DNA from: Heliobacterium chlorum
GTDB taxonomy: Bacteria > Bacillota > Desulfitobacteriia > Heliobacteriales > Heliobacteriaceae
Length of the DNA stretch: 64,000 nucleotides
Reading direction: 5' to 3'
Assembly (NCBI RefSeq): GCF_014502795.1
Contig: NZ_JACVHF010000010.1
Span: 1-64,000 of the forward strand
Below, piece after piece: positions 63,365-64,000 of this stretch (its first letter is position 1; every line of letters starts with the position of its first letter). The notes under the pieces were generated by a model. The model made no database searches, was not told where the DNA came from, and saw only the letters and a program-made list of their open reading frames with translations. The position numbers and the translations under genes were made by a program.

Positions 63365-64000
63365 ATGAGCAAACGGGATTATTATGAGGTATTGGGAGTC
63401 AGCCGTGAGGCCGGGGAACAGGAGATCAAAAAGGCTTATCGCAAGCTCCTGAAAGAATATCATCCTGACGTCCACCCGGATAAAAAACTTGCAGAAGAGA
63501 AGATCAAAGAAATCAACGAAGCTTATGAGGTTCTCTCTGATCCGGATAAGCGGGCTCAGTATGATCAATTCGGCCATGCTGGTCCCGGATCCGGCGGTTT
63601 TGACTTTGGTGGAGCCGACTTTGGCGGTGGATTCGGAGACATTTTTGACATGTTCTTCGGCGGTGGAATGGGCGGTGGACAGCGCAGGGGTCCTCAAAAA
63701 GGTGCCGATCTGCGTTTCAACATGTCCCTTTCCTTTGAGGAAGCTGCTTTCGGTGTGGAAAAAGAAGTGGAAATTCCACGGATGGAAGCTTGTGATGTCT
63801 GCGGCGGCAGCGGTGCCGAACCGGGAACGACAGCACAGACTTGTCCCACCTGTCACGGCTCAGGCCGGGTCGCTACCGTCTCTAAGACATTCCTCGGCAA
63901 TGTGCAGACCGTTCGCCCCTGCAGCACTTGCGGCGGCGAAGGCAAAATCATCAACAAGCCTTGCCGTCATTGCGGCGGTCAAGGGAAAGTTCGCAAACAC
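63365..64000 (+). CDS. dnaJ: Hsp40 co-chaperone DnaJ, cut by window edge
   Basis: The first 212 residues of DnaJ are visible. The J domain carries YHPDVHPDKK (HPD), a Gly/Phe-rich linker (FGGADFGGGFGDIFDMFFGGGMGGG) follows, then CDVCGGSG, CPTCHGSG and CSTCGGEG zinc-finger repeats before the window ends. It completes the hrcA-dnaJ operon. Confidence 0.96.
   Translation, partial: MSKRDYYEVLGVSREAGEQEIKKAYRKLLKEYHPDVHPDKKLAEEKIKEINEAYEVLSDPDKRAQYDQFGHAGPGSGGFDFGGADFGGGFGDIFDMFFGGGMGGGQRRGPQKGADLRFNMSLSFEEAAFGVEKEVEIPRMEACDVCGGSGAEPGTTAQTCPTCHGSGRVATVSKTFLGNVQTVRPCSTCGGEGKIINKPCRHCGGQGKVRKH

Overview
The window reads as chromosome of an anaerobic, endospore-forming, Gram-positive bacterium of the class Clostridia. 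Evidence: spoIIP and a CotS-type coat kinase; [FeFe] hydrogenase with HydE and HydG; many TTG and GTG starts behind strong GGAGG ribosome binding sites; CIRCE/HrcA control; and an archaeal-type (group III) chaperonin gene inside the hrcA-grpE-dnaK-dnaJ operon, an arrangement known from Carboxydothermus, heliobacteria and relatives. I cannot fix the genus.

Positions 1-24,700 are accessory DNA. The left third is AT-rich and made of small, mostly unrecognised genes. It starts beside a tRNA-Thr gene followed by three truncated copies of the tRNA 5' half in a roughly 197-bp tandem array, which looks like repeated integration at that tRNA. Between 3.9 and 7.9 kb, single small genes alternate with five copies of a GC-rich, imperfectly palindromic repeat of about 140 bp, all in one orientation, giving a gene-cassette look. 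A second family of about 80-bp hairpins occurs at 2.5, 8.6 and 11.2 kb. The most interesting locus is 8,865-11,192: a short adenylosuccinate synthetase whose catalytic Asp is Ser (the PurZ signature of 2-aminoadenine phages), a DUF7002/ADP-ribosyltransferase-like protein and a guanylate-kinase-like protein with an apparent late frameshift. A 1316-residue SIR2 protein, probably antiviral, and an orphan DNA methyltransferase follow. From 17 to 24.7 kb lie an MBL hydrolase, phage-like fragments, paralogous pairs and two deletion pseudogenes.

From 24.7 kb onward the genes are mostly conserved core and near-core: hydG-hydE-hydA (hydE carries an N-terminal DUF3343 domain; no hydF here); a chemoreceptor plus STAS pair; envelope genes (class A beta-lactamase-like hydrolase, VanW); comEA; a fosmidomycin-resistance-type MFS pump behind a palindromic operator; an exported beta-carbonic anhydrase; rarA; typA; a znuC-znuB-fur-znuA zinc operon; and comEC.

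The right end (49.9-64 kb) is holA, rpsT (opposite strand), spoIIP, murJ, lepA, hemW, then the CIRCE-controlled heat shock operon hrcA - group III chaperonin - grpE - dnaK - dnaJ, with dnaJ cut by the window edge. GTGA and ATGA overlaps and short gaps show tight operons, and clear stem-loop terminators separate many units.
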